Positions 1 to 5,878 of a stretch of DNA of 7,956 bases are shown here, one piece after another (positions within the stretch are counted from its first letter, which is position 1; the number at the start of each line of letters is the position of its first letter). The position numbers and the translations under genes are program-made. Below the pieces are notes generated by a model. It saw only the letters and a program-made list of their open reading frames with translations, was not told the DNA's origin and did not search any database. Source of the DNA: Candidatus Zhuqueibacterota bacterium 4484_219 (GTDB lineage Bacteria > Zhuqueibacterota > JdFR-76 > 4484-219); NCBI GenBank assembly GCA_002085035.1, contig MZGM01000052.1, forward strand, positions 1-7,956, in the 5' to 3' direction.

Positions 1-130
1 CTATCTCATAAACCAAATGATGAAGACCTTCTGTTGATGTATTTCCAATATACATAGCAGGTCTTTTACGTACTGCTGTTAATCCGGAAAGTACTTTTAT
101 TTGTAGAGATAATCTAAAATTTGGTAGCAT
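1..130 (-). CDS. gyrB: DNA gyrase subunit B, N-terminal fragment (window edge)
   Basis: This is the start of the ATPase subunit of type IIA topoisomerase, which with GyrA introduces negative supercoils using ATP. Only 43 codons plus one base are present, because the gene runs off the left edge. The minus-strand translation contains IKVLSGLTAVRKRPAMYIG followed by GLHHLVYEI. These are the signature opening of the GHKL ATPase domain, just before the catalytic Glu/Asn helix expected outside the window. The ATG at 130-128 is the first start after an in-frame TAG 9 bases upstream, so the N-terminus is well fixed. No clear Shine-Dalgarno motif precedes it; the upstream bases are A/T-rich. RPAMYIG, rather than the commoner RPGMYIG, is a form I associate with Bacteroidetes and relatives. 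ParE shares this motif and cannot be excluded from 43 residues. It is divergent from every other gene here. Confidence 0.88.
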   Translation of the reverse strand, partial: MLPNFRLSLQIKVLSGLTAVRKRPAMYIGNTSTEGLHHLVYEI

Positions 131-303
131 TTTGGCAATCTATTTTTTACTTTTTAATATAGAAATCGTTAGGCGCACCAAAGCCAGTGAAAATGGCGGA
201 CTGATTGTCATCAAGTTGAGGGGGCACAAAAGACTTCCTCTGCGGGCTCGGAAGCCTTTTGCTTTCTTCGTGGGTAGGGCTGATGTGAAAAGGAGGGATA
301 ACA
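131..303. other. Divergent intergenic region between gyrB and the DUF6506-like gene
   Basis: This 173-bp gap separates two divergent starts. The gyrB-proximal part (about 131-165) is very A/T-rich and presumably carries the gyrB promoter. A TATATT hexamer on the minus strand (161-156) is a possible -10 element, but I found no convincing -35. From about 175 the composition changes to roughly 50% GC. A forward ORF (132-341) crosses the region, but it overlaps the better-supported gene at 304 out of frame and resembles nothing I recognise. Confidence 0.5.
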
Positions 304-630
304 ATGGCATTCAAGACACTTTTTCTCGCTCATGCTCCTGATGCGAACAAGGACAAACATAGGAGCGCTATCGACACAGGGAAGTATCAGCTCTTCACGG
401 TTGTAGTAAGGAATCAGGCAGAAGCAATAGAGATATGCAAGGATTTCGTTGAGAAGGAAGCCATTGACTCAGTCTTGCTCTGTCCTGGGTTCACGCACAG
501 TGATGTAGCTGAAATCGCAGAAATAGTTGGGAACAAGGTGGCTGTTTCGGTAGCGCGGGGCGATGGTCCGAGCAACAAGGTATCTTTGGCGGCGAGGAAG
601 CGAGAGGGGTATTTGAGTCAAAGTGAATAG
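304..630 (+). CDS. DUF6506-like small protein of unknown function
   Basis: This encodes a 108-residue soluble protein with no signal peptide or membrane segment. An N-terminal strand (FKTLFLAHAPDAN, residues 3-15) is followed by KHR (18-20). The middle has an acidic helix (about 38-52), then LLCPGFTHSDVAEIAEIVG (58-76) and a strand KVAVSVARGDG (78-88). The pattern of 'APDAN..KHR' plus a 'CxGF.H..VA.IAE.VG' block is what I remember of the DUF6506 family, whose members are about this length. No biochemical role is known to me. The start is strongly supported: AGGAGG at 291-296 lies 7 bases before the ATG, the best ribosome binding site in the window. Nothing suggests an operon, since hairpins follow immediately. 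Its GC content (43-62% by line) is above that of the A/T-rich flanks, consistent with acquisition by transfer. The coding call is firm; the family name is from memory. Confidence 0.7.
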   Translation: MAFKTLFLAHAPDANKDKHRSAIDTGKYQLFTVVVRNQAEAIEICKDFVEKEAIDSVLLCPGFTHSDVAEIAEIVGNKVAVSVARGDGPSNKVSLAARKREGYLSQSE

Positions 631-640
631 CCATCCTCCT

Positions 641-658
641 GGTTGGGGGGACCCAACC
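641..658 (+). terminator. Stem-loop after the DUF6506-like gene
   Basis: A perfect 7-bp stem pairs GGTTGGG (641-647) with CCCAACC (652-658) around the 4-base loop GGGA, starting 10 bases after the stop codon. The position fits a terminator for the upstream gene. No T-run follows (the next bases are TACGCTTGT), so intrinsic termination would be weak. It may instead be half of a dispersed repeat together with the hairpin at 669-690. Confidence 0.4.
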
Positions 659-668
659 TACGCTTGTA

Positions 669-690
669 GCCGACATGCTCCGCGTGTGGC
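669..690 (+). repeat. Second stem-loop, possible REP-like repeat unit
   Basis: GCCGACATGC (669-678) pairs with GCGTGTGGC (682-690) across the loop TCC. This gives a 9-bp stem with one bulged G and one G-T wobble. With the hairpin at 641-658 it forms a GC-rich two-hairpin block of about 50 bp. The GGTTGGG...CCCAACCTAC motif resembles short palindromic intergenic repeats found scattered in many bacterial genomes. Only one copy is in this window, so its repetitive nature is inferred. Confidence 0.35.
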
Positions 691-748
691 CTGAAGCGCG
701 TGCCATTGGGTGAAATTTTTATTACACCAGACAACTTGAGGTCACCAT

Positions 749-886
749 ATGAAACTGTTAAACTATAGAATTCTGCTCAGGAAAGAACTTGATGAGGGTC
801 ATACAGTAATAGTTCCATCCCTGCCTGGCTGTATTCCATACGGGGATACAATAGAAGAAGCGATAGAGAAGGCAGGAAAACACTAA
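749..886 (+). pseudogene. Truncated HicB-family antitoxin remnant
   Basis: This 45-codon reading frame encodes the N-terminal half of a HicB-like (UPF0150) protein. The diagnostic stretch is TVIVPSLPGC (residues 19-28), then YGDTIEEAIEKA (31-42), preceded by the usual KLLNYRILLRKE opening. In the family, HicB neutralises the HicA mRNA interferase through this partial RNase H-like domain. Such proteins usually continue with an 'AKEAIELYIESL' helix and are about 65 residues or longer; here the frame stops just after EKAGKH. A start signal is intact: ATG at 749 with GAGG at 737-740. The +1 frame stays open to a TAA at 912-914 (ending NGVSLVSRR), but it does not clearly restore the missing part. 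No HicA partner is visible on either side. It may be a decayed orphan antitoxin, or a mini-HicB that is still expressed. The homology is clear; the pseudogene status is inferred from length. Confidence 0.75.
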
Positions 887-979
887 CGGAGTTAGTTTAG
901 TATCTCGGAGGTAACAAGTAGTTATACAAAAATTAAGCCACAAAATCTTTCAACACCAACAAAACATGAGGGGTAAACC
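887..979 (+). promoter_or_regulatory. glmS upstream region
   Basis: This 93-bp leader ends in a good ribosome binding site, GAGGGG at 968-973, 6 bases before the glmS ATG. A TATACA hexamer (924-929) could be a -10 element, but no matching -35 is evident. GGAGGT at 907-912 looks like a second Shine-Dalgarno site but has no start codon at a suitable distance. The leader is too short and lacks the structure expected for a glmS ribozyme. Confidence 0.35.
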
Positions 980-2806
980 ATGTGTGGAATAGTTGGTTAT
1001 ATTGGAAAGCGAGAAGCTGTACCTATTCTCATCGAGGGTTTGAAACGATTAGAGTACCGCGGTTATGATTCTGCCGGTATCGCCTTAATTGTTGATTCCA
1101 AAATTGCGCTCCACAAAAATGTGGGCAAAATTGTTGCTTTGGAAAAGCTGGTTGAAGGGCAAGATACTTCCAGTCATATTGGTATTGGTCATACTCGCTG
1201 GGCTACCCACGGTGTTCCCAGTATTGCAAATGCTCATCCCCACATCGATTGTAGCGGCAGGATCGCCATTATTCACAATGGCATCATCGAAAACTATGGT
1301 AGTCTGAAAAGGCAACTACAGAATTCTGGCCATGAATTCCATTCCGAGACCGATACGGAAACATTAGCGCATCTTATTGAAGAGTTTTATCGAGGCGATT
1401 TGGAGGAAGCAGTACGCAATGCACTGGTAGAAGTAGAGGGTACTTACGGTATCCTGGTAATTTGTAGTGAAGAACCAGACAGGATTGTTGCGGCGCGTCG
1501 TGGTAGTCCTTTATTAATTGGAGTAGGGAATGGAGAACATTTTGCAGCTTCCGATGCCTCGGCGATTCTCCAACACACTCGTGATGTAGTTTACCTGGAT
1601 GATAATGAAATGGCACTTCTTACTCGTGAACAATTTGTGACCAAAAATGTGCAGGCTGAAGTGATCCCCAAAAAAGTGGAAAAAATTGCTTACGATCTGG
1701 AAAAAATCGAGCGGGGGGGATATGATCACTTTATGCTCAAGGAGATTTGCGAACAGCCCCAGAGTATTCAGGACTGTATGCGTGGCCGCCTGCTACCAAA
1801 AGAAGGAACTGTACGATTAGGGGGCTTGCATGAGCATCTTGACCAATTGCTCAATACCAGACGGATTATTCTTACTGCTTGCGGTACTTCTTGGCATGCT
1901 TCGCTCATCGGTGAATATATTCTGGAAGATTTTTTGCGCATTCCAGTCGAGGTAGAATACGCTTCGGAGTTTCGTTATCGCAACCCGGTGATAGACGAAG
2001 GTACGGTTGTAGTGGTGGTAAGCCAATCGGGTGAAACTGCTGACACATTAGCAGCACTGCGTGAAACGAAAAAACGGCGTGCACCGGTGATTGGAATATG
2101 TAATGTAGTAGGCAGTTCCATAGCCCGCGAAACTGTGGCTGGTGTTTATCTGCATGTTGGGCCAGAAATTGGTGTGGCTTCTACTAAGGCATTTACTGCT
2201 CAGGTTACGGTATTGACCTTGATCGCTCTGCTTCTGGCTCGCAAAAAATGGATGAGTCAAGAGGAAGGCCAACGTATCATTGCAGAGCTGGAAAAGATTC
2301 CCCAAAAGATTGAAAAAATCCTAACGTTGAACAAATCGATTTTAGAATTGGCTAAAGCCTACAAGGATGCGCGGAATTTTCTTTATTTAGGTCGCGGCTA
2401 CAATTTCCCAGTAGCGTTAGAGGGCGCTCTTAAGCTTAAAGAAATTTCTTACATCCATGCTGAGGGCTACCCCGCAGCCGAAATGAAACATGGCCCCATC
2501 GCCTTGATCGATGAAAATATGCCAGTAGTGTTTATTGCTATCCGGGACAGCTCGTATGAAAAAATCCTCAGCAATATCGAAGAAGTCAAAGCTCGCGGGG
2601 GACGGGTAATCGCAGTGGTTAATGAAGGAGATGAAAAAATCCTCTCCACAGTTGACCACGCCATTCCAATCCCTGAAACACTGGAGTTTCTGTCACCTTT
2701 GTTGACTATTGTGCCTTTACAGCTTTTGGCTTATCATATTGCTATTTTGCGAGGCTGCAACGTTGACCAACCTCGAAATCTGGCCAAAAGTGTCACGGTG
2801 GAATAA
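980..2806 (+). CDS. glmS: Glutamine--fructose-6-phosphate aminotransferase (isomerizing)
   Basis: GlmS makes glucosamine-6-phosphate and glutamate from fructose-6-phosphate and glutamine in the cytoplasm. This is the committed step to UDP-GlcNAc for peptidoglycan and LPS. It has 608 residues (E. coli 609) and looks complete. The class II glutaminase domain (about 1-225) begins MCGIVGYIG, with Cys2 as the N-terminal nucleophile after Met removal. It continues with HTRWATHG (71-78), NAHPH (84-88), HNGIIENY (99-106) and SETDTE (122-127). Two SIS isomerase domains follow: TACGTSWHA (299-307) and SQSGETADT (348-356) in the first, and GRGYNFPVALEGALKLKE (471-488, catalytic Glu488) and AEMKHGPIAL (500-509, His504) in the second. 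The C-terminal tail ends DQPRNLAKSVTVE, with Lys603 as the expected Schiff-base residue. All expected catalytic positions are present. The downstream gene begins after 34 bp, so co-transcription is likely. Confidence 0.98.
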   Translation: MCGIVGYIGKREAVPILIEGLKRLEYRGYDSAGIALIVDSKIALHKNVGKIVALEKLVEGQDTSSHIGIGHTRWATHGVPSIANAHPHIDCSGRIAIIHNGIIENYGSLKRQLQNSGHEFHSETDTETLAHLIEEFYRGDLEEAVRNALVEVEGTYGILVICSEEPDRIVAARRGSPLLIGVGNGEHFAASDASAILQHTRDVVYLDDNEMALLTREQFVTKNVQAEVIPKKVEKIAYDLEKIERGGYDHFMLKEICEQPQSIQDCMRGRLLPKEGTVRLGGLHEHLDQLLNTRRIILTACGTSWHASLIGEYILEDFLRIPVEVEYASEFRYRNPVIDEGTVVVVVSQSGETADTLAALRETKKRRAPVIGICNVVGSSIARETVAGVYLHVGPEIGVASTKAFTAQVTVLTLIALLLARKKWMSQEEGQRIIAELEKIPQKIEKILTLNKSILELAKAYKDARNFLYLGRGYNFPVALEGALKLKEISYIHAEGYPAAEMKHGPIALIDENMPVVFIAIRDSSYEKILSNIEEVKARGGRVIAVVNEGDEKILSTVDHAIPIPETLEFLSPLLTIVPLQLLAYHIAILRGCNVDQPRNLAKSVTVE

Positions 2807-2840
2807 AATAAATAGATGAGTAAAAAGGAAAGGCAAAACA

Positions 2841-4796
2841 ATGAAATATCGTTTGATCCCACTGCTTGTGCTTGCACTTAGTGTACTTATACTATCGACC
2901 TTACCAAATAGCGTTCAGCCTATTACTATTTTGCAAAAAGATATTACTTACAATCCAGAGGTGGAGAAAGTTTATCAAAAAGCATTGCAAGACTATCAAT
3001 TAGGACGTTATGATATGGTGATTTGGGAATTAGAGGAATTAATCAAAGTTTTCCCCCAAAATCATCGCATCACCAGTATTCTCTATTTGATTGGACGCTC
3101 TCAATACAAATTACACAAGAATGATGCTGCATCCAAGACACTTCATCTATTACAAAAACAATATCCTAAAAGCCAATTATGGGATGATGCTGAATACTTA
3201 CTGGCAGCCATTGAATACCGTAGAGGGCTTTATTCTAAAGTTCTGGATAAACTTTTGTATTTGGTTAAACACAGTGATGACTCTCGTCTAAAGCAAAAAG
3301 CCACAATTTTGGCTTATCAGTTGCTTCAGGCAAAATACTCTGCCTCGGATTTGGAAACCGTAACTTTTAAATACAAAGATTCAACATACAAACCTATCCT
3401 TCTTTTAGCCAAAGCCGCCCAATTTTGGAAAGCAGGGAAAACCGAACAGGCTAAGCGATTGGTTAACCAATTTAAACTACAATATAAGCAAAGTATTTTA
3501 ATACAAGAGGCTGACAGTTTAGCAAGACGTCTCCAACAGGCACCTGCTGGGGTGGTAAAAATCGGGATAATTTTGCCTTTCTCCGGCTATTTTGCTGAAG
3601 AAGCTAATGCAATCTACCAGGGGATACAACTTGCTCTGGAAGAAACAGCGGGGAAACTCCCTGTTCAAATCAAGCTTGAAGTGCGAGATTCTCGGGGACG
3701 AGTAGTGGAAGCCATCAGAAATATCCAGCAGTTGTGCGCCGATCCGAAAGTAATTGCAGTGATTGGTGAGCTGGAAAGCGAGCCAACTGCAGCGATTGGG
3801 GTGGTAGCCGACCAGGGATGCCAGACTAACAAACCCACTTCAGGATATGGTTTAGCTCCAACGGATAATAATGGTAGTTTAGTAGTCTTGGCCCCTGTAG
3901 CTACTGAAACGGGTATTGCCTCTTTAGGCAATAATATTTTCCAACTCGTTCCTGATGTACGACTTCGTGGTGAAAAAATTGCTCAATTTGCCATGCTTAA
4001 ACAGGGATTAAAATCATTTGCAATTTTAGCCCCGGCTGATGATTATGGCTGGGAAATCACCGATAGCTTTGCTGCTACTGTTGACCGTCTGGGCGGTCAG
4101 ATTGTTGCAGAGAGTTGGTATTACGAGAGTGCTGTAAATGTTAAACCCCAATTCAGACACATTCGTGAAATAGGTTTTGAAAAAATGATCCGCGATTCTG
4201 TGTCAGTGGCAGAACCAAGTTTAAGCATTAGTCAAATCGACTCTATTGTATCAGTAATAAAACAACAAAAGTTGGAACGTTTACTTTCCGAGAGCAAAGG
4301 CAAGCTTGCTGATTCTACCGCCTATCCGATTACCTCCATAGATGGAATGTTTTTGCCAATTTACTCGGAAGACATTAAGTATGTTGCACCACAATTTGCT
4401 TTGTTCAATATTCAGGCCCAGATTCTGGGTGGGGAATTCTGGAACGACAAAGACGTTTTAGACGACAATCGCAGTTATGTGGACGGTGCAATCTTTGCCA
4501 GTGGTTACTTCTTGAATGATACCGACCCTGCATTTCGCACTTTTCGCGACCATTTCCGCAAACGGTTCGGTAGAACCCCTGGCAAGCTGGAAGTCTTTGG
4601 CTATGACACCTTCATGTTCCTAAATGCTGCACTCCAGCAAAGAGCCTTTAGTCGTCAAAGTATTCTTCAGACGCTACTGGACATTAAGACTTTTAAGGGA
4701 TTACACGGCACTTTTCACTTCGGGGAAAAGTCTCGAGTGAATTCTAATGTAAACATTCTCCAATATGCTAATGGAGTTATTCGCAAACTGCAGTAA
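2841..4796 (+). CDS. Exported TPR + type I periplasmic-binding-fold protein (LpoA-like / LivK-like)
   Basis: This encodes a 651-residue envelope protein. Residues 1-22 form a signal peptide or anchor (MKYR, then a hydrophobic run). No lipobox cysteine is seen, so it is probably not a lipoprotein. Residues about 40-230 are helical TPR-like repeats of the BamD/YbgF sort, such as YQKALQDYQLGRYDMVIWEL and AEYLLAAIEYRRGLYSKVLD. From about 238 a periplasmic-binding type I fold starts with VVKIGIILPFSGYFAEEANAI and continues through AVIGELES (306-313), VVLAPVATETG (348-358), NNIFQLVPD (364-372), APADDYGWE (397-405), and FGYDTFMFLNAAL (586-598). TPR followed by this fold is the architecture of LpoA, the activator of PBP1A; ordinary amino-acid binding proteins lack the TPR part. 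No permease or ATPase gene is nearby, while glmS and uppS flank it, which favours a cell-wall role. AGGAAAGG (2826-2833) lies 7 bases before the ATG. Without biochemical support, 'LpoA-like' remains an inference. Confidence 0.85.
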   Translation: MKYRLIPLLVLALSVLILSTLPNSVQPITILQKDITYNPEVEKVYQKALQDYQLGRYDMVIWELEELIKVFPQNHRITSILYLIGRSQYKLHKNDAASKTLHLLQKQYPKSQLWDDAEYLLAAIEYRRGLYSKVLDKLLYLVKHSDDSRLKQKATILAYQLLQAKYSASDLETVTFKYKDSTYKPILLLAKAAQFWKAGKTEQAKRLVNQFKLQYKQSILIQEADSLARRLQQAPAGVVKIGIILPFSGYFAEEANAIYQGIQLALEETAGKLPVQIKLEVRDSRGRVVEAIRNIQQLCADPKVIAVIGELESEPTAAIGVVADQGCQTNKPTSGYGLAPTDNNGSLVVLAPVATETGIASLGNNIFQLVPDVRLRGEKIAQFAMLKQGLKSFAILAPADDYGWEITDSFAATVDRLGGQIVAESWYYESAVNVKPQFRHIREIGFEKMIRDSVSVAEPSLSISQIDSIVSVIKQQKLERLLSESKGKLADSTAYPITSIDGMFLPIYSEDIKYVAPQFALFNIQAQILGGEFWNDKDVLDDNRSYVDGAIFASGYFLNDTDPAFRTFRDHFRKRFGRTPGKLEVFGYDTFMFLNAALQQRAFSRQSILQTLLDIKTFKGLHGTFHFGEKSRVNSNVNILQYANGVIRKLQ

Positions 4797-4916
4797 TTTT
4801 AGAACGAATCGGGGATAGCAGATAACCAAACAGAAAATATTGGAAACGAAAACTTATTATGTTGGTTAAATAATAAACTGGGAACAAGTTAAGTTTTTTA
4901 CAAACAGAATTTTCTC
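4797..4916. other. Intergenic stretch after the LpoA-like gene
   Basis: This A/T-rich spacer encodes no ORF I would credit. TAACCAA (4823-4829) and TTGGTTA (4862-4868) are perfectly complementary but lie 32 bases apart with no T-run after the second arm. At most this is a weak stem ending the upstream transcript. I see no other structure. Confidence 0.3.
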
Positions 4917-4945
4917 TTGACATTGGTATGAATATTTAGTTAAAT
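4917..4945 (+). promoter_or_regulatory. Sigma70-type promoter for uppS
   Basis: A perfect -35 hexamer TTGACA (4917-4922) is followed by a 17-bp spacer and TTAAAT (4940-4945), a 4/6 match to TATAAT. The surroundings are very A/T-rich. The expected transcription start is near 4952, giving a leader of about 20 bases. This suggests uppS is transcribed independently of glmS and the LpoA-like gene. If the organism belongs to Bacteroidetes proper, whose main sigma factor uses a different consensus, the match would mean less. Confidence 0.6.
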
Positions 4946-4972
4946 TATTTATTAATAGTACATGAGGGTTCT

Positions 4973-5761
4973 GTGAGTGACCAAGAGCAGGTAATTCAGG
5001 AACGTCTACGCCAGGCAGGAAATTTACCGAGGCATATTGCAATCATTATGGACGGTAACGGCCGTTGGGCGCGTCGCCGTAACCTACCCCGAATAGCTGG
5101 ACATCGTGAGGGTGTCAGATCAGTTAGAGATGTAGTCGAAGCTTGTGGTCAATTGGGTATTGAAGTTCTTACTCTTTACACATTTTCTATTGAAAACTGG
5201 CAGCGTCCCAAAGAGGAAGTTACTGCTCTGATGAAATTAATGGTTCGTACTGTCAGAAGGGAACTGAATGATTTACTCAAAAACAATGTGAAGCTAATGA
5301 CCATCGGAAGATTGGAAGATTTACCAAAACCCACACGAGACAGCATGAAAGATGCTATTGAAAAAACTAAACATTGCACTGGTTTGATTCTGAATTTAGC
5401 GTTAAGTTACAGTGGCCGTCGGGAAATTCTGGATGCAGTAAAAAAGGTAGCACAAAAAGTCCGAACAGGAGAATTAAATACTAATCAGATCAATGAGGAA
5501 GTGTTTTCTCAATATCTTTATACTGCTAATCTGCCAGATCCTGATTTACTGATTCGTACAAGTGGGGAATTACGGGTCAGTAATTTTTTGCTATGGCAAA
5601 TGGCTTACACAGAAATTTACGTAACCGATGTCCTGTGGCCAGATTTCAGGCGTGGTGATCTTTACAAGGCTATCGAAGCCTATCAAAAACGTGAACGGCG
5701 TTTTGGGCTGCTTAGTGAGCAGGTAAAACATGTAAAGACTTTTGGACAATCTGAATCATAG
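4973..5761 (+). CDS. uppS: Isoprenyl transferase (undecaprenyl diphosphate synthase)
   Basis: This cis-prenyltransferase extends farnesyl diphosphate with isopentenyl diphosphate units to undecaprenyl diphosphate, the lipid carrier for peptidoglycan, O-antigen and other wall polymers. It works at the cytoplasmic face of the inner membrane. It has 262 residues, normal for the family. Visible motifs are HIAIIMDGNGRWA (21-33, with Asp27 as the Mg/diphosphate-binding residue), AGHREG (42-47), YTFSIENWQRP (69-79), LALSYSGRREI (142-152), and DPDLLIRTSGELRVSNFLLW (189-208), ending in TDVLWPDF. The start is GTG at 4973 with GAGGG at 4964-4968, only 4 bases away. The ATG at 4962 is out of frame and stops within five codons, so GTG is preferred. 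In many bacteria cdsA and dxr follow uppS; here a terminator and an AsmA-like gene follow instead. Confidence 0.97.
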   Translation: MSDQEQVIQERLRQAGNLPRHIAIIMDGNGRWARRRNLPRIAGHREGVRSVRDVVEACGQLGIEVLTLYTFSIENWQRPKEEVTALMKLMVRTVRRELNDLLKNNVKLMTIGRLEDLPKPTRDSMKDAIEKTKHCTGLILNLALSYSGRREILDAVKKVAQKVRTGELNTNQINEEVFSQYLYTANLPDPDLLIRTSGELRVSNFLLWQMAYTEIYVTDVLWPDFRRGDLYKAIEAYQKRERRFGLLSEQVKHVKTFGQSES

Positions 5762-5818
5762 ATACAGGATAATTCAAATATCTAAGTGATACTGTAGGAA
5801 ACTCAATAGATTGAGGTA

Positions 5819-5878
5819 ATGATTAAAGTCCAATTTATTGGACTTTTTAAATTTAAATCAACCACATTCAAGTTATGA
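5819..5878 (+). CDS. Possible 19-codon leader ORF overlapping the AsmA-like start
   Basis: ATG at 5819 opens a 19-residue frame (MIKVQFIGLFKFKSTTFKL) that ends in a TGA overlapping the next gene's start as ATGA (5875-5878). GAGG (5813-5816) precedes it, but with only 2 bases of spacing, which is too close to be a good ribosome site. The frame runs through the terminator hairpin. A chance ORF of this length is common in A/T-rich DNA, so the call is tentative. Confidence 0.2.
   Translation: MIKVQFIGLFKFKSTTFKL
5825..5848 (+). terminator. Rho-independent terminator after uppS
   Basis: AAAGTCCAA (5825-5833) pairs perfectly with TTGGACTTT (5838-5846) around the loop TTTA, and the 3' arm runs into five T residues (5844-5848). 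It begins 63 bases after the uppS stop. The stem is 9 bp with four G-C pairs, so it is plausible but modest in strength. Only 26 bases separate it from the next start codon. Confidence 0.75.

Noticed and set aside
132..341. Forward ORF of 69 codons before the DUF6506-like gene
   Set aside because: No ribosome binding site, no recognisable protein, and it overlaps out of frame with the gene at 304, which has a textbook Shine-Dalgarno site.
491..706. Reverse ORF opposite the DUF6506-like gene and the hairpins
   Set aside because: It is antisense to a supported gene and its N-terminal part is just translation of the palindromic hairpin block.
758..943. Reverse ORF over the HicB remnant
   Set aside because: The opposite strand carries a clear HicB signature; the reverse product is Cys/Phe/Tyr-rich and unlike any family.
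887..979. glmS ribozyme or riboswitch in the glmS leader
   Set aside because: The 93-bp leader is too short for the ribozyme and shows none of its nested pseudoknot pairing; the gene before it is unrelated.
2558..2650. Repeated GAAAAAATCCTC in glmS (two copies about 75 bases apart)
   Set aside because: Both fall in coding sequence as Glu-Lys-Ile-Leu, common amino acids and codons here; the flanks do not match.
4823..4868. Inverted repeat TAACCAA/TTGGTTA downstream of the LpoA-like gene as a terminator
   Set aside because: The arms are 7 bp and 32 bases apart with no T-run; a stable terminator is unlikely.
5801..5815. Small palindrome CTCAATAGATTGAG between uppS and its terminator
   Set aside because: A 5-6 bp stem of mostly A-T pairs is expected by chance and has no associated signal.
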